A stretch of 40,259 bases of DNA. Origin: Virgibacillus_F sp049310925 (lineage in GTDB: Bacteria > Bacillota > Bacilli > Bacillales > Amphibacillaceae). A program made the translations under genes and the position numbers. Location of the stretch: NCBI RefSeq assembly GCF_049310925.1, contig NZ_JBMERP010000031.1, positions 1 to 40,259 of the forward strand, written 5' to 3'. Of the stretch, positions 8,164-15,602 are shown piece after piece (the first letter of the stretch is position 1; each line of letters opens with the position of its first letter). Under the pieces are notes generated by a model. That model did not search any database. It was not told the origin of the DNA and saw nothing but the letters and a program-made list of their open reading frames with translations.

Positions 8164-8281
8164 TGTAACCCCTCCTAGCGACTGGTATACATGCGTGACA
8201 AAGATCGGAGGTTGAACTCACACTTTGTCAAAATTGGTATAGGGTTCCTCTACCATTTGGCGCAGACACCATTGTGTCGTT

Positions 8282-9688
8282 TTATTCCATTTCTTTTGCT
8301 TTTTCAATTACATCTTCAATGCGTCCAACTAAACGGAATGCATCCTCTGGTAAGTTGTCGTGTTTTCCATCAAGAATTTCTTTAAAGCCATTTACAGTCT
8401 CTTGTAATGGTACATAAGAACCTTTTTGACCAGTAAACTGTTCAGCTACGTGGAAGTTCTGTGATAGGAAGAACTGGATACGACGTGCACGAGATACTGT
8501 TTGCTTATCTTCGTCTGAAAGTTCATCCATACCTAAGATAGCAATGATATCCTGAAGCTCTTTATATTTTTGTAGAGTCTGTTGAACCTCTGTTGCAACT
8601 TTATAGTGATCTTGACCAACAATTTCAGGGTCAAGGGCACGTGAAGTTGATGCAAGGGGATCCACTGCTGGATAAATACCTTGCTCAGATAATTTACGAT
8701 CTAAGTTTGTAGTTGCATCCAAATGCGCAAATACTGTTGCTGGCGCTGGGTCAGTATAGTCATCGGCAGGCACGTAAATAGCCTGGATTGATGTAACTGA
8801 ACCTTTGTCAGTTGACGTAATACGTTCTTGTAGTTGGCCCATCTCTGTTGCAAGTGTTGGCTGATAACCAACGGCAGATGGCATACGTCCAAGTAATGCT
8901 GATACCTCTGAACCTGCTTGAGTGAAACGGAAAATATTATCAACGAAGAACAAAACGTCTTGTCCTTGTTCATCACGGAAATACTCAGCCATTGTTAAGC
9001 CAGTTAACGCTACACGCATACGTGCACCTGGTGGCTCGTTCATTTGACCGAATACCATAGCTGTCTTTTTGATAACTCCTGAATCGCTCATTTCAAAGTA
9101 AAGGTCATTACCTTCACGTGTACGTTCACCTACACCGGCAAACACTGAAATACCACCATGCTCTTGTGCGATGTTGTTAATTAACTCCTGGATAAGTACA
9201 GTTTTACCTACACCAGCTCCACCGAACAAACCGATTTTACCACCTTTGATATATGGTGCTAAAAGGTCAACAACTTTGATTCCTGTTTCCAATACTTCTG
9301 TTTCTGTAGCTAAGTTTTCAAACTTAGGAGACTCACGGTGAATTGGATCACGACGAATACCTTTATCTAGTGGCTCATCAAGATCAATGTTGTCACCTAA
9401 TACGTTAAATACGCGGCCAAGCGTTTCTTCTCCAACCGGTACTGTGATGGGTCTACCTAAATCGACTACTTCCATTCCACGCATAACACCATCTGTTGAT
9501 TGCATAGCAATTGTACGAACAGAGTTATCGCCAAGATGAAGTGCTACTTCTAACGTAAGTAGAAAGCTCTTCTCTGTACCGGCATTAAGCGTGACTGTTA
9601 CAGCATTATAAATTTCTGGGAGATTTCCGTCTTCAAACTTAACGTCGATTACCGGTCCCATGACTTGTGTAATGTGTCCTTTACTCAT
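8282..9688 (-). CDS. atpD: F1Fo ATP synthase beta subunit
   Basis: This is the catalytic subunit of F1. The 468-aa protein has the Walker A motif GGAGVGKT at residues 156-163, the catalytic Glu188 in GERTREG, Walker B FFVDNIFRF at about 247-255, and the conserved DELSDED loop at 388-394 that contacts the gamma subunit. ATG follows AAGGAGGG. It lies 39 bp after atpG. Nothing is unusual in the protein. Confidence 0.99.
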   Translation of the reverse strand: MSKGHITQVMGPVIDVKFEDGNLPEIYNAVTVTLNAGTEKSFLLTLEVALHLGDNSVRTIAMQSTDGVMRGMEVVDLGRPITVPVGEETLGRVFNVLGDNIDLDEPLDKGIRRDPIHRESPKFENLATETEVLETGIKVVDLLAPYIKGGKIGLFGGAGVGKTVLIQELINNIAQEHGGISVFAGVGERTREGNDLYFEMSDSGVIKKTAMVFGQMNEPPGARMRVALTGLTMAEYFRDEQGQDVLFFVDNIFRFTQAGSEVSALLGRMPSAVGYQPTLATEMGQLQERITSTDKGSVTSIQAIYVPADDYTDPAPATVFAHLDATTNLDRKLSEQGIYPAVDPLASTSRALDPEIVGQDHYKVATEVQQTLQKYKELQDIIAILGMDELSDEDKQTVSRARRIQFFLSQNFHVAEQFTGQKGSYVPLQETVNGFKEILDGKHDNLPEDAFRLVGRIEDVIEKAKEME

Positions 9689-9727
9689 CGATTTCCCTCC
9701 TTACTAACTTGTCAATTGATCAAAGTA

Positions 9728-10588
9728 TTACTCTTGCGCTGCTACCCCACCAATTATTTCTGTGATTTCTTGTGTTATTGCTGCTTGACGTGCACGATTA
9801 TATTTTAGTGATAAATCATCAACAATGTCATCTGCATTATCAGAAGCACTGCGCATTGCAGTCATTCTGGCAGCATGTTCACTTGCTTTTCCATCAAGTA
9901 ATGCTCCATAAATTAGACTCTCTGCATATTGTGGCAGAAGAACTTCTAAGATTTTTTCTTGATCTGGCTCATATTCATATTGACTTACACTACTTCCTCC
10001 ACCTGTTAGGGCAGTAAGTGGTAGTGCTTTTTTTGCTGTAACCTCCTGCGAGATTACGCTCACGAAATGGTTATAGAAAATATGGAGCTCATCAATTTCT
10101 TCGCCAATATACATTTGCACTGTTTCATAAGCAAGTTCTTTAATTTCAGCAAAGTCAGGCTGATCCGCAATACCGATTATTTTCTTGGCAACTGGCATAT
10201 TACGTTTTTTGCAAAACTCATAGCCAATACGTCCAACAACAATCACTGTATACTCATCAGTTGACTTGTGGTTAGCACTGATTGTCTGATGAAGTTTTCT
10301 CAAAACACTACTGTTGTAGCCTCCTGCTAATCCACGATCAGATGTTATAACCAGGTAACCTGTCTTTTTAACTTCACGAGATTCTAGCATCGGATGACTA
10401 ACATCTGAATTGTTTTGTGCTATATTCGATACGACCTCTTGAATCTTTTCACTGTAAGGAACAAAAGATTTTGCATTTTGCTCTGCACGGTTTAGCTTTG
10501 ATGCAGAAACCATTTGCATAGCTTTTGTTATCTTTTTTGTCTTTTTCGTTGAGTCAATTTTACTTTTAATATCTCTTAGTGATGCCAA
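9728..10588 (-). CDS. atpG: F1Fo ATP synthase gamma subunit
   Basis: Gamma forms the rotating central shaft of F1. The product begins ASLRDIKSKIDSTKKTKKITKAMQMVS, split here as ASLRDIKSK and TKAMQMVSASK, and ends ARQAAITQEITEIIGG, both family hallmarks. I place the start at TTG (10586-10588) because homologues begin M-ASLRDIK and an AGGGTGG-like site lies about 9 bp upstream; the ATG 21 bp further up has no ribosome binding site and would add an atypical KGWWKS stretch. This gives 286 aa, the usual length. A 303-bp repeat-bearing gap separates it from atpA, which is exceptional inside an atp operon. Confidence 0.97.
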   Translation of the reverse strand: MASLRDIKSKIDSTKKTKKITKAMQMVSASKLNRAEQNAKSFVPYSEKIQEVVSNIAQNNSDVSHPMLESREVKKTGYLVITSDRGLAGGYNSSVLRKLHQTISANHKSTDEYTVIVVGRIGYEFCKKRNMPVAKKIIGIADQPDFAEIKELAYETVQMYIGEEIDELHIFYNHFVSVISQEVTAKKALPLTALTGGGSSVSQYEYEPDQEKILEVLLPQYAESLIYGALLDGKASEHAARMTAMRSASDNADDIVDDLSLKYNRARQAAITQEITEIIGGVAAQE

Positions 10589-10667
10589 GCTTTTCCACCA
10601 CCCTTTCATTCAAAGGTTGCTTGCACTTTAACTATATTAGCTATATACAGCGTTAGCACCTGTTAAC

Positions 10668-10896
10668 AGGCGCTTTCGCTTTTTATTAATCCAGCTGCAG
10701 CGCCTAGCAACTAGTGAACTTCCTTCCCAGTGTTTTCGATAAGTCAAGCTCAAAAGGAAGTACACCTTTTGGCTTTCCTTTATCTCTTATGAAGGGAGGT
10801 TCGATTAACACCGCCACTTTGCGTGGCAAAATCGAACTACCCACGTTGCGTGGGCACAGTCCATACGTTGCTGACCAGGCGCTTTCGCTTTTTATT
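10668..10896 (-). repeat. Repeat element separating atpA and atpG
   Basis: A 20-bp direct repeat, AGGCGCTTTCGCTTTTTATT, occurs at 10668-10687 and 10877-10896 and brackets about 190 bp of unusual sequence. The second copy overlaps the atpA stop codon (10892-10894). Inside are three hairpins: GTTCGATT/AATCGAAC (10799-10837) enclosing GCCAC/GTGGC (10813-10827), and CCCAC/GTGGG (10840-10854). The part around 10690-10790 (CTAGTGAACTTCC, GATAAGTCAA, TTTCCTTTATCTC) resembles the array at 32771-33135. I recall this family as common between genes in several Bacilli, of unknown function. Confidence 0.8.
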
Positions 10897-12400
10897 TTGT
10901 AGGTAGGAATACTTTTTTGAATGCTTCTACTACACTGTTCATGTCTTCTGTTTCTGGGAGTTTTCCAGTGTTTTTAATAGTTGCAAGTACTTCTTTACCA
11001 TTTTCATCAAGCCATAAATGGAATTCACTTTCGAAGCGCGTAATGTCTTCTACTGGAATGTCATCTAGGAAGCCTTTTGTTAATGCATAAATAATCATTA
11101 CTTGTTTTTCAACTACTAGCGGCTTGTGTAAGCCTTGTTTTAGTACTTCAACTGTCCGTTCACCACGGTTTAGTTTCGCTTGTGTTGCTTTGTCAAGGTC
11201 AGAACCAAACTGGGCAAATGCTTCTAGTTCACGGTAAGACGCAAGGTCCAAACGTAGTGTACCAGCAACTTTTTTCATTGCCTTAATTTGAGCAGAACCA
11301 CCTACACGTGATACCGATAACCCTGCGTTAATCGCTGGGCGAACGCCTGAGAAGAATAAATCTGATTGTAAGAAGATTTGTCCGTCAGTGATCGAAATTA
11401 CGTTCGTTGGGATATATGCAGAAATGTCGCCTGCCTGTGTTTCAACAAATGGTAGAGCAGTCATTGAACCGCCACCTTTTGCATCACTTAGCTTAGCGGC
11501 ACGCTCCAGTAAACGTGAATGCAGATAGAATACGTCACCTGGGAAAGCTTCACGACCTGGTGGACGACGTAATAATAATGAAAGCTCACGGTATGCAACC
11601 GCTTGTTTTGATAAGTCATCATATACTATTAAAACGTGTTTTCCGTTGTACATGAATTCCTCACCCATTGCTACACCTGTATATGGAGCAAGGTATGATA
11701 ATGGAGCAGGATCAGATGCACCTGCAGATACAACGATTGTATAATCCAGTGCACCGTATCGACGTAAAGTTTCTACTGTTCCACGAACGGTAGATTCTTT
11801 TTGGCCAATTGCAACATAGATACAAATCATGTCCTGGTCATGCTGATTAATAATAGCATCGACTGCGACTGTTGTTTTACCAGTTTGACGGTCACCGATG
11901 ATTAACTCACGCTGTCCACGTCCTATTGGTACAATTGCATCAATTGCTTTAATTCCTGTTTGTAATGGCTCATCAACAGATTTACGATCCATTACACCTG
12001 GTGCAGGTGCTTCGATTGGGCGTTTCTTTGTTGTTTCAAGCTTTTTACCACCATCAATTGGTTGTCCAAGTGGATTAACTACACGACCAAGAAGTTCTTC
12101 CCCAACAGGTACTTGCATAATGCGACCTGTACGGCGAACTTCATCGCCCTCTTTGATTCCTGTATAAGGTCCAAGGATTACAATACCAACATTGCTTTCC
12201 TCAAGGTTTTGTGCTAATCCCATAACACCATTAGAAAATTCAACTAGCTCTCCAGACATAACATTGTCAAGGCCGTGAGCTCGTGCGATACCGTCACCAA
12301 TTTCAATAACTGTTCCCACGTCACTTACTTCAATATCAGAATCGAAATTTTCGATTTGCTGTTTAATCAGCGTACTGATTTCTTCAGCTTTGATGCTCAT
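10892..12400 (-). CDS. atpA: F1Fo ATP synthase alpha subunit
   Basis: Alpha is the non-catalytic nucleotide-binding subunit of F1, supplying the arginine finger to the beta active site. The 502-aa protein has the Walker A motif GDRQTGKT at 169-176, PYTGVAMGEEFMY and the signature PAINAGLSVSRVGGSAQ near 360-376. ATG is preceded by AGGGGTG. It begins 18 bp after atpH. The stop codon coincides with one end of the repeat element that fills the atpA-atpG gap, so translation of atpG cannot be coupled to that of atpA in the usual way. Confidence 0.99.
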   Translation of the reverse strand: MSIKAEEISTLIKQQIENFDSDIEVSDVGTVIEIGDGIARAHGLDNVMSGELVEFSNGVMGLAQNLEESNVGIVILGPYTGIKEGDEVRRTGRIMQVPVGEELLGRVVNPLGQPIDGGKKLETTKKRPIEAPAPGVMDRKSVDEPLQTGIKAIDAIVPIGRGQRELIIGDRQTGKTTVAVDAIINQHDQDMICIYVAIGQKESTVRGTVETLRRYGALDYTIVVSAGASDPAPLSYLAPYTGVAMGEEFMYNGKHVLIVYDDLSKQAVAYRELSLLLRRPPGREAFPGDVFYLHSRLLERAAKLSDAKGGGSMTALPFVETQAGDISAYIPTNVISITDGQIFLQSDLFFSGVRPAINAGLSVSRVGGSAQIKAMKKVAGTLRLDLASYRELEAFAQFGSDLDKATQAKLNRGERTVEVLKQGLHKPLVVEKQVMIIYALTKGFLDDIPVEDITRFESEFHLWLDENGKEVLATIKNTGKLPETEDMNSVVEAFKKVFLPTK

Positions 12401-12418
12401 ACCACTTCACCCCTATCA

Positions 12419-12964
12419 TCATTTGTTTGCAGATACAATACTCCGTTCGATGCGTTTCAGTTTTCCACTAATGGACCCATCATAAATCGAGTTACCCATG
12501 CGAAGTTTGATACCGCCAATAATCGAAGGATCTATTTTGTTCTCAAGATTGATTGATTTTTTTCCAAAGCGCTTTGCAAATGTCTTGCTAAGCTTTTTAA
12601 GGTCATCTTCAGATAAAGCATGAACTGAATACACAGTTGCATCAGAAATTCCCTTTGCATCATTCGACATGTGGATGAAATGGTCCACTACAAATGGCAT
12701 AAGTTCCACACGACTACGTTCTACAAGTAATTTCATTGTGTTCAGTAGATCAGTAGAAATCCCTTTAAATACTTCTGTTAAAAATTGCTTTTTCTTAGCA
12801 TTTTCCACACGTGGATTTGTTAAAAAAGGGAGAAGATTGCTGTTTTGCTTGAAAACCTGTTGTAAAACATTCATTTCTTTATCCAATTGATCGATTGTTG
12901 ACTTGTCAGTTCCAACCTGAAAAAGAGCCTCTGCGTAACGTTTAGCAACTACTGCTTCACTCAT
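12419..12964 (-). CDS. atpH: F1Fo ATP synthase delta subunit
   Basis: Delta (OSCP-like) links the peripheral stalk to the top of F1. The 181-aa protein has the typical VAKRYAEALFQV start and the C-terminal DPSIIGGIKLRMGNSIYDGSI, quoted here as IIGGIKLRMGN. The ATG overlaps the atpF stop by 4 bp, suggesting translational coupling. A GGAGAAGAG ribosome binding site lies within the atpF end. Confidence 0.98.
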   Translation of the reverse strand: MSEAVVAKRYAEALFQVGTDKSTIDQLDKEMNVLQQVFKQNSNLLPFLTNPRVENAKKKQFLTEVFKGISTDLLNTMKLLVERSRVELMPFVVDHFIHMSNDAKGISDATVYSVHALSEDDLKKLSKTFAKRFGKKSINLENKIDPSIIGGIKLRMGNSIYDGSISGKLKRIERSIVSANK

Positions 12965-13488
12965 CGCTCTTCTCCTACCTCTTGAATGTAATCGTTAATC
13001 AGTTTTTCCTGATCTTTTGCGTTAAGTTCTTTTTCAATTACTTTACTGGCAATTAGAACTGATAATGAAGCCACTTTATCCTGTAACGCCTGGATGGCTT
13101 TTTCTTTTTCATTCTTGATTTCTTCTTGTGCTGAAACTTTAATGCGTTCTGCTTCTTTACGTGCAGACTCAATAATCTTTTGTTCCTGTTTTTCACCAAT
13201 ATTTTTGGCATCTTCAACAATTTGTTGCGCTTCTTCTTTTGTTTGGCGCAATTGCTCTGCAGCGGCTTTTGATGCACGCTCTGATTCAGCACGGTTCTGC
13301 TCTGCAGCTTCTATTTCATTCGCTACGTATTCTTCACGTTTTTGCATCATTCCCATAACAGGACCCCATGCATATTTCTTTACCAAGAACAGTAAAACGA
13401 TAAAGAAGAATAGTTGGACTAACATGTCACCAATGTGAAGTCCTCCGATAACAGCATTTAGTGTAGAAAACCCAGTGAATGCTTGCAC
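12961..13488 (-). CDS. atpF: F1Fo ATP synthase subunit b
   Basis: Subunit b forms the peripheral stalk: one N-terminal membrane helix (about residues 22-38 of the product, LFFFIVLLFLVKKYAW) followed by a long charged coiled coil. The start is placed at GTG 13488, because AAAGGAG lies 8 bp upstream; the longest frame would begin at another GTG 18 bp earlier that overlaps that site. This gives 175 aa. The spacer to atpE is 191 bp and includes a hairpin (13636-13667). Confidence 0.96.
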   Translation of the reverse strand: MQAFTGFSTLNAVIGGLHIGDMLVQLFFFIVLLFLVKKYAWGPVMGMMQKREEYVANEIEAAEQNRAESERASKAAAEQLRQTKEEAQQIVEDAKNIGEKQEQKIIESARKEAERIKVSAQEEIKNEKEKAIQALQDKVASLSVLIASKVIEKELNAKDQEKLINDYIQEVGEER

Positions 13489-13635
13489 AGAATTCACTCC
13501 TTTCACCTAACTTTGTGGGAATTGCATATTTAAAATTTGGTTTATTTTATTTATTAAGAAGAGGATTAAAATCATCGTTCCCTCTTGTTTTGAAGGTCAT
13601 GAGTATTTCTCTTACTATTACTTATTGAAAATAAT

Positions 13636-13667
13636 GGCGAAGAATCTATCTTTAGATTATCTCCGCC
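13636..13667 (-). other. Intercistronic hairpin between atpE and atpF
   Basis: GGCG...AGAATCTAT and ATAGATTATCT...CGCC arms form an imperfect 12-13 bp hairpin just after the atpE stop. On the minus strand (the sense strand) it is not followed by a T-run, so it is more likely an mRNA-stabilising or processing structure than a terminator. It could help set the high c-subunit output, but this is inference. Confidence 0.5.
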
Positions 13668-13679
13668 TTTTTAAAACTT

Positions 13680-13892
13680 TTATCCATTCATAACCATTAA
13701 CGCGATAACTACTGCGATAATAGGCATTGCCTCAACTAGACCTACACCAATAAACATTGTAGTTTGAAGTTGATTCTTAAGTTCTGGTTGACGAGCAATC
13801 CCCTCAACTGTACGTGATACGATTAAACCGTTACCTAAACCTGCACCTAATGCCGCTAGTCCTACTGCAATTGCAGCTGCTAAAGCTCCCAT
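13680..13892 (-). CDS. atpE: F1Fo ATP synthase subunit c (proton-binding proteolipid)
   Basis: This 70-aa hairpin of two membrane helices forms the rotor ring. The ion-binding carboxylate is Glu54 in GLVEAMPI, and ARQPE forms the polar loop. Helix 1 has glycines at 16, 18, 20 and 22 (GxGxGxG), and position 51 is Gly, so neither the AxAxAxA nor the PxxExxP motif of alkaliphilic Bacillus is present. Ala follows Glu54 rather than Ser/Thr, consistent with protons instead of sodium. ATG follows AGGAGG. Confidence 0.99.
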   Translation of the reverse strand: MGALAAAIAVGLAALGAGLGNGLIVSRTVEGIARQPELKNQLQTTMFIGVGLVEAMPIIAVVIALMVMNG

Positions 13893-13985
13893 AATATAAA
13901 TCCTCCTCGATATAATTTGTTTTATTTTTTATCTGCTTTAATCAGTCTTGCTGTCAAAGCCGGTTAATACCAAATATTGATGACC

Positions 13986-14708
13986 TTAATGGTCGCTGCT
14001 TACTTTATGTGACATGTACACCATTGTCAGCATTGTGAAAATAAATGCCTGGATAGCTCCAATGAAAAGGCTGAAACCCTGCCATGCCAACATTGGAATT
14101 GCACCACCTAGGAAACCTAAGACACCTGAAGTTGTTACACCTACCAATAACCCAAGTAATACCTCGCCGGCAAAAATATTACCGAAAAGACGAAGACCGA
14201 GTGTCAAGGTGTTTGCAAATTCTTCAATTATCTTAATAGGTAAGAATACCGGAAATGGTTTTAAAAACTCTTTACCGTACTCTTTTGCTCCTTTTACCTT
14301 GATGCCATAAAAATTTGATAAAAGTATGACCATTGCTGCAAGTGATAATGTAACACCTGGATCAGATGTAGGTGATTTCCACCATAAATCATGGCCAAAT
14401 ACTGCCATGAATGCTACCCCCATTATATTCCCTACTAAAATGTAAGTAATGAGCGTCAATCCCAGTGGCAAGAAAACCTTACCTGTCTGCCAATCCATCG
14501 TGTCGCTAATCATGCCTTTTACAAAGTCAAGGATCCATTCCATGAAATTCTGTGTACCGGTTGGCTTCATTTGGAGTTTTCTAGCCCCTAGTACACAAAG
14601 AACAAATACAATCAACGAAGCAATTGCAATCATCAGGACATTGGATAGATTGAAATCAAGCCAGGATATCCCTAAAACATCTTCTACTATTGGTGCTGTG
14701 TGATCCAC
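13986..14708 (-). CDS. atpB: F1Fo ATP synthase subunit a
   Basis: Subunit a forms the proton half-channels next to the c ring. Hallmarks are LWWKSPTSDP, FANTLTLGLRLFGNIFAGE with the essential arginine, and the C-terminal GAIQAFIFTMLTMVYMSHK. The start is placed at GTG 14708, giving 240 aa: an AGAGGGGTG site lies upstream and the product then begins MDHTAPIVEDVLG, similar in length to B. subtilis AtpB. The longer frame starts with GTG at 14732 and would overlap atpI. atpI ends 24 bp before this start. Confidence 0.97.
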   Translation of the reverse strand: MDHTAPIVEDVLGISWLDFNLSNVLMIAIASLIVFVLCVLGARKLQMKPTGTQNFMEWILDFVKGMISDTMDWQTGKVFLPLGLTLITYILVGNIMGVAFMAVFGHDLWWKSPTSDPGVTLSLAAMVILLSNFYGIKVKGAKEYGKEFLKPFPVFLPIKIIEEFANTLTLGLRLFGNIFAGEVLLGLLVGVTTSGVLGFLGGAIPMLAWQGFSLFIGAIQAFIFTMLTMVYMSHKVSSDH

Positions 14709-14731
14709 GTTATTCACCCCTCTCTCAAGCA

Positions 14732-15100
14732 CTAATCTTTAGATTTGAACACCATAAAATCTATGACAATGACGATGTAAGATGTCATTAGTCCAATTAT
14801 TACGGCTTTTACAGAAAAATAATCTTCATACTGAAGTGCTATGATCACTGCGAGTGCGACGGCAGCAAATCGCGATACAGTGCCTAGTCCCTTTACGGAT
14901 TGCTTTTTTACTACGGCCTCTCCAAAGTCGTAAATCTTCTTTTGCAGAATATATAAGTTATAAAAACTAATTATAGATCCTAAAAGAAGTCCGAGGAAGA
15001 TACGAAGATAAGGTGTGAACCCTGCTCCAAGTATCAGAATTGCGAGAAGGTAGAGCATCCACTTGCGTTGACGGGTTATCATTATTCCATACTGCTTCAT
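14732..15100 (-). CDS. atpI: ATP synthase subunit I
   Basis: AtpI is a small membrane protein encoded first in the operon and thought to help c-ring assembly or magnesium supply. The 122-aa product has four hydrophobic segments (about 14-32, 33-50, 70-90 and 95-117), typical of the family, but sequence is weakly conserved so the call leans on position. It is the first gene of atpIBEFHAGDC; the promoter proposed at 15390-15418 lies about 290 bp upstream. Confidence 0.9.
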   Translation of the reverse strand: MKQYGIMITRQRKWMLYLLAILILGAGFTPYLRIFLGLLLGSIISFYNLYILQKKIYDFGEAVVKKQSVKGLGTVSRFAAVALAVIIALQYEDYFSVKAVIIGLMTSYIVIVIDFMVFKSKD

Positions 15101-15602
15101 TGTTGCTATACCCCCGTCAATGATAGCTCTGAAATCTACCTTTAAAATAGTAGGTTCTAGTGATGAGCTTGTTGCGTTTTAGTTAAAAGCTATTCTAACA
15201 AGCATGCTACCAGTTAGAAAAACGATAGCTTCCAACCAATCAATCTATTCCTTCTAAAATCACTTAAAAGTGCATTTAAGAGAAAAAGATCTATGCAGAA
15301 TAATTCATTCTTAAAAAGCGTGTCGAATAGCCGACATAAGAACATAATTATTGCAGTATAATGAAAACCTTATCATTCCACACTACGCAAGTGTACAATA
15401 GCCACAAAGTGTTGTCAATTAGTTTGTGAGACAAAATACAATTGGAAAATCTATGTATTTTTATTTTTTAATAGACGTTTAATTCACCCTGCTTAGGCGA
15501 CATATTTTGCATGGTAATAGGTAGGCTCCACTCTAATAACACTCTGCACTTTATTATAAAGGAAAACAGGTGCTAATTGCGTGACGGTTTTGTGACGAAT
15601 GC
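15101..15602. other. Gap upstream of the ATP synthase operon
   Basis: This 502-bp AT-rich gap holds no open frame I trust. It should contain the operon promoter (candidate at 15390-15418) and a long leader. A second possible -10, TATACT on the minus strand near 15355-15362, lacks a good -35. I saw no terminator directly behind the subtilase gene that ends at 15603. Confidence 0.45.
15390..15418 (-). promoter_or_regulatory. Candidate sigma-A promoter of the ATP synthase operon
   Basis: On the minus strand a perfect TTGACA (15413-15418) is followed after exactly 17 bp by TACACT (15390-15395). It would give an atpI leader of about 280 nt. Confidence 0.5.

Noticed and set aside
13094..13438. Plus-strand open frame of 114 codons opposite atpF
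   Set aside because: It is the antisense shadow of a coiled-coil gene (Ser/Cys-rich product) with no start signals.
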